Source: Dermacentor variabilis (lineage: Eukaryota > Arthropoda > Arachnida > Ixodida > Ixodidae). Taken from it: a DNA stretch of 64,000 nt. Below the pieces are notes generated by a model. The model worked only from the letters and a program-made list of their open reading frames with translations, had not been told where the DNA came from and made no database searches. The translations under genes were made by a program, and so were the position numbers. Shown piece by piece: positions 44,725-56,145 of the stretch (within the stretch, counting starts at the first letter, position 1; each line of letters starts with the position of its first letter). Location: positions 153,910,051-153,974,050 of the forward strand of contig NC_134574.1 in the NCBI RefSeq assembly GCF_050947875.1. Reading direction: 5' to 3'.

Positions 44725-45818
44725 ACAGTCTCTGTGCACGGGCAGAAGCTTCTCTCTACTGACCTCAACCTTTTCTTTTTCTTCTTTTTAGTAAAGGCGA
44801 AACAAATCAAGCCATACGGGGAAACTTGCCAACACTTACTAGGCCAGATCGGAACACCCAACTTCTCCATTCCACTCGCGTCCAAACCAAGGAACCTCTG
44901 TGACGTCATAGACTGCTCAACCCTTTTCGCACATATATATGGGTCATTTTTCTTCAGAGAAGAACAGGTTGCCCAATTGCTTTCCTTGTTCTGTTCTTAT
45001 ATATTACACAACGCAATGCGGATCTTCTTAAGGTAATCAATTGCATCATCAGGCTGTCGTTTCCAACTTCTGTACGTGTAACAAGGTGTTGCTTTGGGAA
45101 CCTGAGTGTGGCGTCGCCGTATATACACTTTGACGTCCCTTTTCCTTAATACCAAATATGCGTGCTGAGAAGCCTGCCAATCCAGCCAGACTCAAACAGG
45201 GTGTCTACCATACGTTGACAGTTTCAACTTCCCTTGTTTTTCCACGTTTTCCCTGACTGCTTTGACGGAAATTCCCTAGCAACTTATGACGGTCACTGAC
45301 GGATCGAGAGCAACTAACAAAAAAGGCGGTTTATATAGCTTTCTAAGTTAAAGTTACTATACCAGCCCATAATTTTCAACAACTACTAGCAGTACGCTGC
45401 TGACAATAAGGTGGGTGGGACGTACTATATCAGACTTCACTGAACCGTGCATTTAATTATATTTCGTCTATACCCACGACCAGGCTCAAGCTTGTAAAAC
45501 AAGCAAAAGACGCCACTGTTAGCGGACTGCGTAAGTGCAGTTGACAACATCGCTTCCATCTGGCATGTCGCTAGTTTTGTCATAACCACTGTATATGTGC
45601 CATGTTCCCGGATTGAGGGAGACAGCGGGATGAAAATTGCGGATTCTTCTCTTTCCTTTTCTTTGTTTTCCCGAATTTTTCGGAACGGACAAAGTACCCT
45701 AAGATTCGGGGGATCTCTTGACTGAAGATCCGACTGCTTGGTAACATTGTCGATGGTATGGGCTCGCGTTCAGTCAAGCGCTAATCTTCGACGAGGAAGC
45801 GGGGGGGGGGGGGCATTG
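44725..45818. other. Unassigned tract
   Basis: Around 45195-45290, GTGTCTACCATACGTTGACA followed by TTTTCCACGTTTTCCCTGAC resembles a short arthropod repeat I remember only vaguely. A G13 run lies at 45800-45813. No gene recognised. Confidence 0.35.
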
Positions 45819-45955
45819 CTGGGGACGTACTTTCTCGAACGATCTCTTTCGGTGATATCACTTTCAGTGGGCGCTTATTGGTTGGTCGAGCCCTGCAGCG
45901 TCACGCTAAGGCGAAAGTATCGCCGAAAGTGATCGTCCGAGAACATACGTCCCCT
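45819..45955. mobile_element. Short MITE with ~40-bp TIRs
   Basis: The left end CTGGGGACGTACTTTCTCG continues to AACGATC then CTTTCGG. The right end is its reverse complement with about seven mismatches over 40 bp. Total 137 bp, core about 50 bp, no coding capacity. Flanking duplication not evident. Confidence 0.7.
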
Positions 45956-46789
45956 GGACCCCACGATAAGCCTCTCCATGGCGCGACCCCCACGAACAGC
46001 ACTGAATCACAGTGCAACAGTCCGCGAAAAAATAAAGTTACACGCGATCCATCGATCTCTCCCCGCCTCCCGCGTACACGCGCATGCATTACAAAGGTTC
46101 ATCCCGGTACCGCGCGCGCTTTTGGCGGTGGAAACACCACGTGACCAACAAACTATTGCGACGAGACGCCACTGTGGATAGGGCGAACAGGTGAGTCTCG
46201 TCGCCACGGCATCGACGCTTATGGCACGTGTCTAACACGCTTAGTAGCACGTGCTTAAGTCAGCCCTCGATTATCTCGCTTAAAGACGAAAAATGTCACG
46301 CCTGAAGAATTATCTTTCGCGGGTGCCCGAACGTGTTCAAGATTGACGGGTCAGCGCCTACTTTGCTCGAGCATGCGCAGATAAGTTTGGTGTCTTACTG
46401 TTCCTTTTCCTCCACTGTGCCAGCTCCGAGTTGATAGCCGACGTTTGAGTCAGTCCTTCTCGTTCTGTGCTCGTATCCGTGTGCGTACGCCTGATTTCTC
46501 ATATCAGCGCCACATTTTGCTTGCATTCCATTGCAAGCGCTTGCGATCTGATCAGCGCGCTCACACGAGCTGCTTTGAGTGGCGGGTGTAATGCAGGAAT
46601 GCCTGCGTAGTACGCCTGATGGCAGAGGAACGGTGTTCCTAATTTAGTCACGGCGGTTGCGAAACAATGGCGGTGTGCCGCTCAGCTATCTTCTAATGCC
46701 ACAATGGCCTATTTCAAAAGACTATAAGCGCGCGAAACAGAGAACCGGTTTTGGATAATCGCGATTTCGCAGTATCCTGCGCAGTGCTG
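45956..46789. other. Unassigned tract
   Basis: Mixed sequence between two MITEs; nothing recognised. Confidence 0.4.
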
Positions 46790-46910
46790 CACTGTAATAC
46801 AATATACACCCTTAGAAGTGAGTAAGGGTGAAAGTCTCTCTATTATAATTCGCACCTTTACGCCCAAGACATCCTTACTCACATTTAAGGGTGTAAATTA
46901 TTTTACAGCG
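46790..46910. mobile_element. MITE-B, copy 2
   Basis: 121 bp. Left end CACTGTAATACAATATACAC and right end, read in reverse, CGCTGTAAAATAATTTACAC share the TIR of the 52671 copy. The right flank is TA; the left flank is TG, so the TA target duplication is imperfect. Internal GTAAGGGTG/ACCCTTA-type motifs echo the ends. Confidence 0.7.
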
Positions 46911-48840
46911 TAAGCGATGTGTATTTGTCGTTATCGTCATGAAAAGAACATTCACTGTAAAAAATTAATGTAGAGAGAAACTGAACATAATACATTATTT
47001 TTACTAAATAAAAATCTTTTGAGCTGGAATTACAGCTGGAACTGTAAAATGAGGGGAACAAGATTCACATGAAGATGTTAGTCCAACTACAGAAAAAAAA
47101 AGAGAAACACAAGAAAACAGAAACGGTATACCACTAAAACTGCAATGCTTTTACTGTTATTTTTTTTTCTTTCGCAGAAATTCAATGGAAATAATACTTA
47201 CAAATGGATGTCTGGATATTCTATTTCTCACGATAAGCTTAGTACTACTAGCTCCATGTTTAGGATTGCACTCTTACTGCAGTGTTAAACCGACATGTGT
47301 GGCTACTGTTCTTGCATTGACGGTGTGTTGCTCACGTGTATGTTCACCTCATCTCGAATGTTTTTCATTGTCCGCGACGCAACCCACGGGCATATATCTC
47401 TAGCACTTCTTTTTCTAATTAATGCATCTTGCTTACGTTATGAACTTTATATTGTTAATGCTGCTTCTGCGTGGGAGCGTTAGCGTACTTTACATTTCGC
47501 CGTGATCCACGCGGCTGCAATGCCGCCAAAGTGGTTTAGGTGAGAACAGCTCTGTCGAGCTATCGAGAGATACAGCTTTCACCGGAGGCTCCTCGGCTAC
47601 CGTGCACACATGCGACGGCGAAGTAATCTTAATTAAAATGAAAAGAAACAAAATGTCGAATCTATGGGTCAACACGGGTCTTCACTGAAACGCGGTGATT
47701 CGAAGAGCGGAAACAAATTGCTTCGCGATTTATATACAGAGCGGCTGACATTCACTCGCGCTTCACGAACAGCGAAAATTACCAGCAAGACAATCATATA
47801 CAGAACCGCTCATTTAGCGACTCCGCTTTCTCCACTTCCGCTACGTTTAAAATCGAAGTTCATCTCAAGCATTCGTATATACTGACACGGAGGAAAAAAG
47901 AAAAAAAAAACGTTTTGCAATCAATCCCGCGCGGTCACCGGAGAACGCGCCGGTATCTATATGGCGTGGCGCGTGGTATGTCTCATCCGCTCCCATTGTC
48001 GCGTCGGGTTCTTGGGTGACACAAGGGACGCCGCCGCATCCGGCGTCATCAAAACCCGAGCACGTCGGGCGAGCACAGGCGCTCGCGGGCAGCGGATTCC
48101 GTGCGATCGCATACGTGGGCAGCAACTGCGCAAGCGCGTCGCCGAACGTCCGTGCGGTGCGAACGACCCCCGACCGACCGGCGGCGCCTCGCGGAAAAAA
48201 TAAATAAATAAAGATTGGCAGTGGCTTAGCTGGGCTATGCCAGGATGTACGTAACGAAAGCTAAGGCATAAGCATGGTTAGCCTTGGTTAACCTTCATCG
48301 CAAGTCCAGGTTATTCTGGTTGTCTATAGCTATGTTGCGGCGTTTAGCCACTCGTTCGGCGCGCTGTTCCGTCTGCCTCCTGCGCGACTCGTTGCCTCTT
48401 CGTCTCGTCCCAATGTCGATTCCAGGCCTCCTCCTGATTAACAGAATTGTCGCCGTCCATACCGCCGCCTCAACTGTGGTTGCGGCGCACGCGAGCTCTC
48501 ATTTTCAATCCTCCGACATGTTATCAGGCACGCGACGCAGCTGGCGAAGCGAGCGGAGGCGAGCGCAACGACGAGGAACGCGGTGTGACGTCATACCAAA
48601 CGGCGGCGACGGAAAGGTTCGGTGCTACTAGCGACTCATGCGCAATAGTGACCAGGGAGCGAGAGAGACAGAGAGAAATATCCGCGGCGAGGCGCGCGTT
48701 GTGACGTCATGTGCCTCCTGGGAGCACCTCCACGGCGAAGTCACAAGTTTGCGGCCAGTAAAGCGTTCGCTTTTAGAAAAATAAGGCCACGCAGTTTTTC
48801 GTTTAACGTTGGACTCAATACAAAAGGTAAAATGAAGTTG
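46911..48840. other. Unassigned tract, CpG-rich in part
   Basis: AT-rich at 46960-47480, then CpG-dense at about 47930-48200 and 48480-48720. A (TAAA)n-like patch lies at 48199-48212. No coding or RNA feature supported. Confidence 0.35.
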
Positions 48841-48844
48841 CCGA

Positions 48845-48876
48845 TAGGTTAGGTTAGGCCTATAGGTTAGGTTAGG
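48845..48876. repeat. Short interstitial TTAGG runs
   Basis: TAGGTTAGGTTAGG occurs at 48845-48858 and again at 48863-48876. TTAGG is the ancestral arthropod telomere unit. Two units per run is too short to prove a telomeric origin. Confidence 0.5.
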
Positions 48877-48899
48877 CCAATAGGCTATAGGTCCTTTCT

Positions 48900-49732
48900 G
48901 CACAGCTTCGCGCAACCTAGATAGATAATTTTGATGATGTGAAAGTTAAAGAGAGATCGGTACAGTGCGGTGCGTTGTCGAAGGGAACGAGTATAGAGCG
49001 TATACGTGCGAATTTCCCCCTCTGGCAAGTTTATATGTACGCTTAACACGCAGCTTTGCAGCAGGTGAATTGTGGGGCGTTGGTACCTTTCTTATACGGC
49101 CTCGTGCAGTACACATTGGCGTAGTAGCTTCAGCCGGCATTTGCAGCAGAGGTCGTCAGCGATCCGAGAGCCGCGCATTGCACTGCATGCGCTGTATACA
49201 CTACGTTCTTCTGGCCAGATATATACTGCAATGCGCGTAGGCAACGCGGCGACCGTTCAGAGCGAGCTCGCCGGTCCACCGGCAGACAGTGAAGATGACA
49301 CTGTCGCGCAGGCAGTGTCATCGGCAGGACAAAGCCATGGCGTCGAACGCGACGCCCGTGCACGCTGGTCTGCAGTCCTCGCTGCGGGATCTGTGACACC
49401 GGCACGCGTGCGCGCCGAGCGTTAACGAGTCACTAAACAGGTTGGCAAAACGTCTTGGCCGAACAACTGAGTGCGTTGTCCTTTTACGCAGTGTTGACGC
49501 GCCGAGGGGGAGAGAACGGATTACGAAACTGCCCGCCCTCGCTCGCACTGCTCCTTCGTCGGCCTCGTCTTAGATACCGCCGCCATTGACGTCACCGGCG
49601 GCGTCGTTACGTCAACAGCGGCCAGCTGCGCTCTGCGACTGGACACAATGAACCAACCGCAGGACCTATGCGGGTATACCGCGACGGTACGCTTTACCGT
49701 GGAGACCCCCAGGTGGAGGCTCTTTTTTCCTC
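48900..49732. other. Unassigned tract
   Basis: No recognised element. TGACGTCA-like sites near 49589. Confidence 0.4.
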
Positions 49733-49838
49733 TTTCCATTCACCCTTTTTCCCTTACCCCATCAGTAGGGTAGCAAACCGGACGCTCGACTGGTTGACCT
49801 GCGTACTATCCCCTGCTCTCTCTCTCTCACTGCGTTCT
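49733..49838 (+). mobile_element. LINE 3' end with (TC)n tail, copy E
   Basis: Plus-strand copy: CCCTTACCCCATCAGTAGGG, AGCAAACCGGACGCTCGACT, GGTTGACCTGCG, then (TC)n at 49813-49828. Same order as copy B. Confidence 0.65.
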
Positions 49839-49839
49839 G

Positions 49840-51157
49840 CAGCCGTGCGCCTTTCATAATTCTGCTGATGAAATAAATGCGCTCGACTTAACGGCATGCA
49901 CACATTCTGATCCATACTGATTCGCATCGCTGCAAGCCGCGAGTTCGAGCCCGGTATAGGATGCAGTCGAACGTACCGCAATTTTTGGATGCACAGAATT
50001 TATGATTTGTAAGAATTGTGAGCTCCAGCTGGCGTTTCCGAACGACAAGTTCTCGTTCCCTCCCTGCATTTCTATTCCTGTGTTTATAAGCTGGGCTCGC
50101 CGGTGTTAACGGGGGAAGCTTTCAAATGGAAGCAATACTTCGTTCTGCCATACGTATACAGTCAGCGGTCGACATCATTTGGTCGACAAATATCCTTTTT
50201 CTCTCCCGCGTAACGCATCAACATATTCTTTTTTTTTTTTTGCGAATGGTCAGTCGACTGGCTCTCCTCGGGGGACATACGCACATCCGAGCCCACTGCA
50301 TGGTCAGCCATGTCCGCGCATGCTCGCCGTGTATGCCACCCCCTTCCCGCGCCTGCCCGGTCCCTGAGAACAGTCGCCGATTAATTGTATTTTTCTTTCC
50401 TGTTTCTCGCTCCTCCGTCGCAGAGGCGCCGAGAAAAGGAAACAGGTAGAGGAGGCGGAGGTGGGAGAGGGGAGGGGGGTGGCGAAAGCCTTAATTAAAG
50501 CAGCACACACTCGGGGTTGCTAGTCTCCTAATGAGGTGGCCGGCGAAAAAGAAAACACGAGAAGAAGCGATTAGGAAACGGAACGCGGCTGGGCCTTCGG
50601 GGAGTGCCAGGTTCTCCACACGTGGATGGAAGGACGAAAAAGAAAGAACGCTCAACGTCGTCGCATTATACGCCGCGTGCTACTAGCAAACATTTGTGTG
50701 CGTGTGTGTGTGTATGTGTGTGTGTAAGCGCCGCTCCTGCCGCCGCCGTCGAAAATGCGCGCAGGGATTTTTTTTCTTTTTAAAAGCATGCGACACGCTC
50801 GGCCTTGCGCGTCGCCGGCTGCTGCAATCTTCCCGCGCAGCGCGGAAGAAGGAACCAACGTGAAACCACGGAGTGAAATGGGGGAGGGGGTGTTACTGGC
50901 GAGGTCGTATTCCAAACTCACTCTTAATTTTAAAGGGACACTAAAGAGAAGCTCTAAAATCCTTTTTAGACTGATAAATTATTGTTTAAGAAAACTCGAT
51001 TTTCGTTCATTTCGCGATGGGAAGCTGACACTGAAGAAAAAAAAAAAAAAACAAGCTCGGAATTTCGCGCTTTATTGTTGTTTTTCTATTTCGCTGTTAC
51101 GTCCGTGCGACGTAACGGATTTTAAGGCATCTTTTTTTTTTCTTCCATATATGACTT
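49840..51157. other. Unassigned tract with a fragment of an abundant tick-type repeat
   Basis: TTTTAAAGGGACACTAAAGA at about 50930-50950 is a sequence I recall as abundant in tick genomes. An imperfect (TG)n run lies at 50695-50726 and an A run at 51037-51051. No gene recognised. Confidence 0.35.
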
Positions 51158-51775
51158 CCAGCGAGGCACTGGAAGTCGTAAGGGAATACATCTACTTAGG
51201 GCAGGTAGTGACTGCGGATCCGGATCATGAGACGGAAATAATCAGAAGAATAAGAATGGGCTGGGCTGCGTTTGGCAGGCATTCTCAGATCATGAACAGC
51301 AAGTTGCCATTATCCCTCAAGAGAAAAGTGTATAATAGCTGTGTCTTACCAGTACTCACCTACGGGGCAGAAACATGGAGGCTTACGAAAAGGGTTCTAC
51401 TCAAATTGAGGACGACGCAACGAGATATGGAAAGAAGAATGATAGGTGTAACGTTAAGGGATAAGAAAAGAGCAGATTGGGTGAGGGAACAAACGCGAGT
51501 TAATGACATCTTAGTTGAAATCAAGAAAAAGAAATGGGCATGGGCAGGACATGTAATGAGGAGGGAAGATAACCGATGGTCATTAAGAGTTACGGACTGG
51601 ATTCCAAGGGAAGGGAAGCGTAGCAGGGGGAGGCAGAAAGTTAGGTGGGCGGATGAGATGAAGAAGTTTGCAGGGACGGCATGGCCACAATTAGTACATG
51701 ACCGGGGCTGTTGGAGAAATATGGGAGAGGCCTTTGCCCTGCAGTGGGCGTAACCAGGCTGATGATGATGATGTC
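51158..51775 (+). pseudogene. RTE-like LINE 3' fragment, second copy
   Basis: From GAGGCACTGGAAGT onward it matches 44050-44640 at roughly 95% by eye. The frame stays open to the stop at 51753, coding for EALEVVREYIYLGQVV through RGRQKVRWADEMKKF to FALQWA. The tail is GGCTGATGATGATGATG. Upstream RT motifs including FADD are missing, so this is a 5'-truncated insertion. A coincidental hairpin ACTTCCAG...CTGGAAGT lies at the 5' junction. Confidence 0.85.
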
Positions 51776-52140
51776 TGGGCCATCGTGGCCGAGTTCATGT
51801 TATTTAAACTTGCTCAATTCCGCGTTCGAATCTTCCGGGATTCAATGCTACCGGTCTTTATCGATAAAGATGTCGACAAGACCGGAGTAGACGTCGTCTA
51901 AAAATCTGTGACGTCACGGCGAGCTGGGTGCGGGAACTCCGAGGCGGCGTCGCCACCCGTCTTTGATTCTTGCGATGATGTGACGATGTCGATGTCGCTT
52001 CACCCTTTAGAACGGACAGGCGCTAGTACTGCGCCCTGGCCGCGATGGCAAGACTTCAAACAATAAAACAAGAGAGTCACAAAAGAAAGCAAACAAACAA
52101 AACAGGCTGCAATGCGTGGCTTTCTTGCGTCTCTGGGAGG
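51776..52140. other. Unassigned tract
   Basis: Contains a B-box-like GCGTTCGAATCTTCC near 51822, which could be a decayed SINE or tRNA fragment; no A box or stems support it. Confidence 0.3.
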
Positions 52141-52265
52141 AGAGAGAGAGAGAGAGATAAGTCGTAAGGGAAAGGCAGGGAGGTTAACCAGGTTGAGTCC
52201 GGTAGGCTACCCTGCACTGGGGAAGCGGGAAGAAAGGGGCTTGAAAGAGGAGAAGGAAGAAAGAA
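52141..52265 (-). mobile_element. LINE 3' end with (TC)n tail, copy F
   Basis: (GA)9 at 52141-52158, then GGGAGGTTAACCAGGTTGAG, TCCGGTAGGCTACCCTGCAC and TGGGGAAGCGGGAAG. The cleanest copy of the conserved 3' unit on the minus strand. Confidence 0.75.
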
Positions 52266-52399
52266 TGTCGCAGTACTGCATAACAGTATAAGGGTAACTT
52301 ACACAGCACGAATATTTTTATTATTATTATTATGCATTAGCCTTGGGAGCGTCAAAGCGCAAATAAGTGTGTGTGAAGAGCGGGAAGCCGAATACCAGT

Positions 52400-52611
52400 C
52401 GCGTCCTGCGGGCAGACATCCTCTCTAGCACACATGCTCTGGGAGTGCGTGTGCTGCTCTAGACAAGCAAATCCTGCAGCTGTCCGGCATGCCCGCGACC
52501 GGGCCAGTGGGCTAGTGATCCCGACGTGGGGCTAGGTGGGTGCGCGACGAGTTCGCGTCCTCGCCGGGCCTCCAATAAAGCTCTCACTCACTCACTCACT
52601 CACTCACTCAC
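52400..52611 (+). mobile_element. Another LINE 3' end with C-terminal Cys/His motif and (TCAC)n tail
   Basis: TGCGGGCAGACATCCTCTCT onward translates as CGQTSSLAHMLWEC, the end of the Cys/His motif common in LINE ORF2 proteins. Downstream come LVIPTWG, AATAAA at 52574-52579 and seven TCAC units (52584-52611). The order coding end, polyadenylation-like signal, tandem tail marks a LINE 3' end. The 5' part is missing. Confidence 0.65.
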
Positions 52612-52670
52612 CGGTCATGTGGTATGTTATGCATATACATACATAGTCTGCACCGGACCACCGTCAGTAC

Positions 52671-52831
52671 ACTGTAAAATAATTTACACCCTAAAAAGTG
52701 AAAGGGTGTAAATGGGTCTACAACTCACACCCCTACGGTGTAAGTTATATAAATCACACCCTAATGGCGTGAGTTATAGGCACATTTACACCTTTTTTTT
52801 AACTTTCAAGGGTGTAAATTATTATACAGCG
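52671..52831. mobile_element. MITE-B, copy 3 (best copy)
   Basis: 161 bp with TIRs: left CACTGTAAAATAATTTACAC, right in reverse CGCTGTATAATAATTTACAC, each continuing with CCT. TA lies on both sides (52669-52670 and 52832-52833), the target duplication of Tc1/mariner elements. The interior repeats the TIR core several times in both orientations (TACACCC, GGGTGTAA, CACACCC, GGTGTAAG). No coding capacity. Confidence 0.8.
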
Positions 52832-52833
52832 TA

Positions 52834-53612
52834 GTTGCACTTCGCCCTTCGAAGAGGCAGGACGTGTGTCGAGCAAGCTCCCGCGAACACTTTTGCAACG
52901 TGGCGAACGCGGTTTAAATCGCGGATCCGAGCCTCCATGTGGCACGACGTAATGCTGGCGCATTTCTCTCACATTTCCCGCTAAACCCGCCACTGATTTT
53001 ATTTTCTTCTTCACCCTTTTCTTTCTTTTTTCCCCCTTCTTTTCTATTTAGTGCCCCATTTAAAGAGGGCTACACGGGCGGCCTTGCGAGCCGGGACTCA
53101 GAGCGAGAGAAGGGACCAAGGTGTGCAGCAACGGAGGAGAAGGGTTATATAACCGCCGAGGCCGTATTCCAAAACACACCCTTGATATAAAAAAAAAAAA
53201 AAAAACTGGCTGCCGCCTCTTCCTTCCACTGCGGCGGCAGATAACCGAGTCCGTCCGCTCGTGTAAGCAAGCATGGCTGGACAAGCGATGGCGAGCCAGA
53301 TGTATAAACAGACTTCTAATTCGATGCTCCTCCATCCCAAGCTCGCGTACTTACGTAAGCTCTCGTGCCTCAATGCTGCAGGCGTGTCTGGCTATCACGG
53401 CGCTCACGTAATGCCTTTCGGAATACGCGGTGGCGACGCGCGGAGCCAATCGTTCGAGATTCTGCGGACGCGCTCACGCAGGTATCCTTCTAGCGCGCGG
53501 TGGTGGCGTGTCCAATGAGGCGGTGGGTGAGAGAAGAACACGGCGTGTCCGTGAGAGACCCGCCAAACGCGGATGTGCATGGTGCAGACGCCGAGAACGG
53601 AAAGCGAGAAAA
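52834..53612. other. Unassigned tract
   Basis: Pyrimidine-rich at 53000-53050 and an A run at 53190-53205. Nothing recognised. Confidence 0.4.
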
Positions 53613-53735
53613 TTTGGAGGACGCTCAAGCTTCGCCTTTAAGAGTGGAACTTTCGCCTTTAAGAGTGGGCACGCGATAGCGTTTAAAGACCCCTTACTGC
53701 TTTTCATGTTTCCCGGCAATTGCAGCTTATGTAAC
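53613..53735 (+). repeat. Dispersed repeat family R3, copy 1
   Basis: GGAGGACGCTCAAGCTTCGC, CTTTAAGAGTGG, GCGATAGCGTTTAAAGACCC and CTTACTGCTT match the reverse complement of 63160-63235. In this copy a 19-bp piece (TTCGCCTTTAAGAGTGG plus two) is tandemly duplicated at 53631-53668. Confidence 0.65.
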
Positions 53736-54740
53736 CGTAAAGTTTACCGGGAAACGCTCGCTACGAACGCTATGCACGAAGGCGAGCTTTGTGGTAGAAA
53801 CGCGGCCTCTTGCGTGGGTCGATCTCCTGTTAATGTCTCGCACTTTTAATATTTCAGTCGGAGAAGAGCTAACATAAAGGACACGGGCTGTCGGTGTTTT
53901 TTTCCCACTACATTTCTTTGTGGGCTGCCGTTCTCAATATTCCGAGAAATAACTTTGTAAAGAATGAAAGACAAGGTATGAGCAACCTTGGTGGTAGAGA
54001 AGTGGTTGGGTATGCGTGGTTCGGAATTCGGACTGAAAATCTTCTGCCGAGGCGACGTCCGACACCAGACACGGGCTTTTTCACGCTATTGGGTTAAAAG
54101 GAAGCACGCTTAATTGCTGGTTAAATGAAGAGCCCTGGCGGTGGCATGCAGTTGGAGCGCTGCAGCAAGTGAGTTGTATATGTGGTACACATTCGGCTGG
54201 CCACTTTCGAGCGCTCTAGCGGTCCAGTTTACATTCGGCTGGTCGAAATGGATCGCATTCACCTGGCACACATTAGGAGCGCCTCAAGAGGCGCTCCCGT
54301 GCACCTTGAGCCCGTGGGAGCGCGAACGAGATCCCGACAGAAAATCGATCACGTGGCTACTCCGGTTGCTCCATCCTCGAGAGGGCTACGCATCGCTGCA
54401 AAGCGAGTTGGAGCGAAGTAGGAACCGTGTCGAATGTGAGGGAAGTGACGGTTAAGCTATATCTTTGTGCCTGGGAGGATCTAACCTAACTATACCCGGG
54501 AATGCAGAAATCATTTCGCTCTGCGCGTCCACTTTGATGTCGTTGTTTTTTTTTTTTCTTATTACACCGAAAAGTGAAAGCTAGAGAGAATCTATCGCCT
54601 ATCTATACCAAACGCATTTACATTTTCCTTGTTGTTTGGTTTCAGGCCCTACTATATACGTGCAGCCGATGATGACGATGACTTATGGATTTTATTGGAG
54701 CAAGGAGACGCGAAGCGAGCGCTCTACATAAGGCTAGGCA
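53736..54740. other. Unassigned tract
   Basis: Direct repeats ACATTCGGCTGG at 54188 and 54230. A T run at 54546-54557. No gene recognised. Confidence 0.4.
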
Positions 54741-54757
54741 AAAAAAGAAAAAAGCGC

Positions 54758-55830
54758 GAATGGGTAACCGAAAATATGGACTACGTAGGGATTCACTGTT
54801 GATGATTTATAAAATGTATATGCGCCCCATATTGGAATTTGGGTGTGTCTTGTTCTCAGGCGGCCCTGCTTATAAAATAAAGCCTCTGGTTCTTTTGGAG
54901 CGTGAGGCCCTACGCCTGTGTCTGGGACTCCCCAGGTTTGTGGCTATTAATGTTATCTACCAAGAAGCACGCCTTCCAACATTGCCCTGCAGATTTCGCA
55001 TCTTAACAGTTCAAACATTTCTGAAATTTTACAGCTTGCAGCTTAGACGATCTGAATACGCATTCATTAATGATCCAAATTCCTTCTTCCTTGCTCACTG
55101 GCCTCGATTTCACACTCCACAGATCATATTTGTTCAAAAACAATTAGATAGCCTGAATGTGAACATTCGAGAGGTAATTCCGTCAACCGAATCACATCAG
55201 AATATTAAGATAGATTTTGATGACATTTTCCCCCCCAACTCCAAGTTTCAATCTGCCACTTTTTTAAATAACCTGTTGCAAGATTACCTAGCACACGTGC
55301 AAACAAATAACATAATAGCTACAGACGCTTCAGTGAACAACGAAAAGGCGGGCGTAGGCATCTTCTCGCTTCCGCTTGGCTGGTCATTCTCCTTGAGACT
55401 GCCAGACTTCACACCTGTCTTTGAAGCCGAGCATTTAGCAATTCTTTTAGCGCTTCGGAAACTCCCGTCGAACTCAATAAGTGCGGTTATTATGACAGAT
55501 TCCCTTTCGGTCTGTACTTCGCTTACGGCTTCACCCAATTCGCCACCACTAAAGACGTTTCTAACATTAGTTCCTCCACAGTTGAATTCTCTAAAACTAT
55601 TATGGGTACCTGGACATTGTGGCTTACATTCAAATGAAATGGCAGACGCATTAGCGCGAGCATCCCTGAGTGGACCTGTAATGCCCGTTCTTCCTTTGGT
55701 GGCTCACATAACAGCAATCAGATATAGAAAATATTCATTTCATAGAGATATCATTGAATCAATAACAACATGGACAGAATATCAGCACCTCAAATTTCCG
55801 TGGAAAATCCAGTGGTGTCCATCAAGATAA
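54758..55830 (+). pseudogene. LINE ORF2: RT thumb and RNase H
   Basis: The frame is open from upstream of 54758 to TAA at 55830. It has YKMYMRPILEFGCVLF (RT thumb), then RNase H residues in order: ATDASVNNEKAGVGIFS (first Asp), FEAEHLAILLAL (Glu), IMTDSLSVCTSL (second Asp), LLWVPGHCG then NEMADALARA (last Asp). All four catalytic acids are present. A frameshift around 55800-55835 moves the C-terminal motif to another frame. The RT catalytic part is absent. Confidence 0.82.
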
Positions 55831-56145
55831 TCAGAAGTAGCAATCACGAGATTACGCTGCCGTGTCCCTCCATTAAACCTATATTTACACAGGACTGGTC
55901 TGACGCTATCACCTCTGTGTGCATACTGCCAAGAAACAGAATCACTAGATCATTATTTTTTGGTATGTCGACGATACAAATTGTTAAGAAAAAGACATCT
56001 AGAACTTCCATTCGCAAAATTAGGGTTAATGTTATCAACAGAAATTATACTATCTTTCGGTGCGTCAGTTATAGGGGGCAGCCACAGGGACGTTTTTGAT
56101 GCCGTTTGCAGTTACATCCAGTCAACAAAACGAATAACTGTTTAA
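55831..56145 (+). pseudogene. LINE ORF2 C-terminal Cys/His region
   Basis: In the frames after 55830 the sequence reads PLCAYCQETESLDHYF followed by CRRYKLLRKRHLE, a C-x2-C...H-x4-C motif typical of the end of LINE ORF2. It then runs to a stop at 56143. At least one frameshift separates it from RNase H and another lies near 55960. Confidence 0.7.

Noticed and set aside
44585..44791. Poly-Ala/poly-Asp frame
   Set aside because: Translation of the (CTG)n(ATG)n tail of the RTE element.
47961..48203. CpG-rich frame as a small arginine-rich protein gene
   Set aside because: Codon pattern reflects CpG richness; no homology or conserved start context seen.
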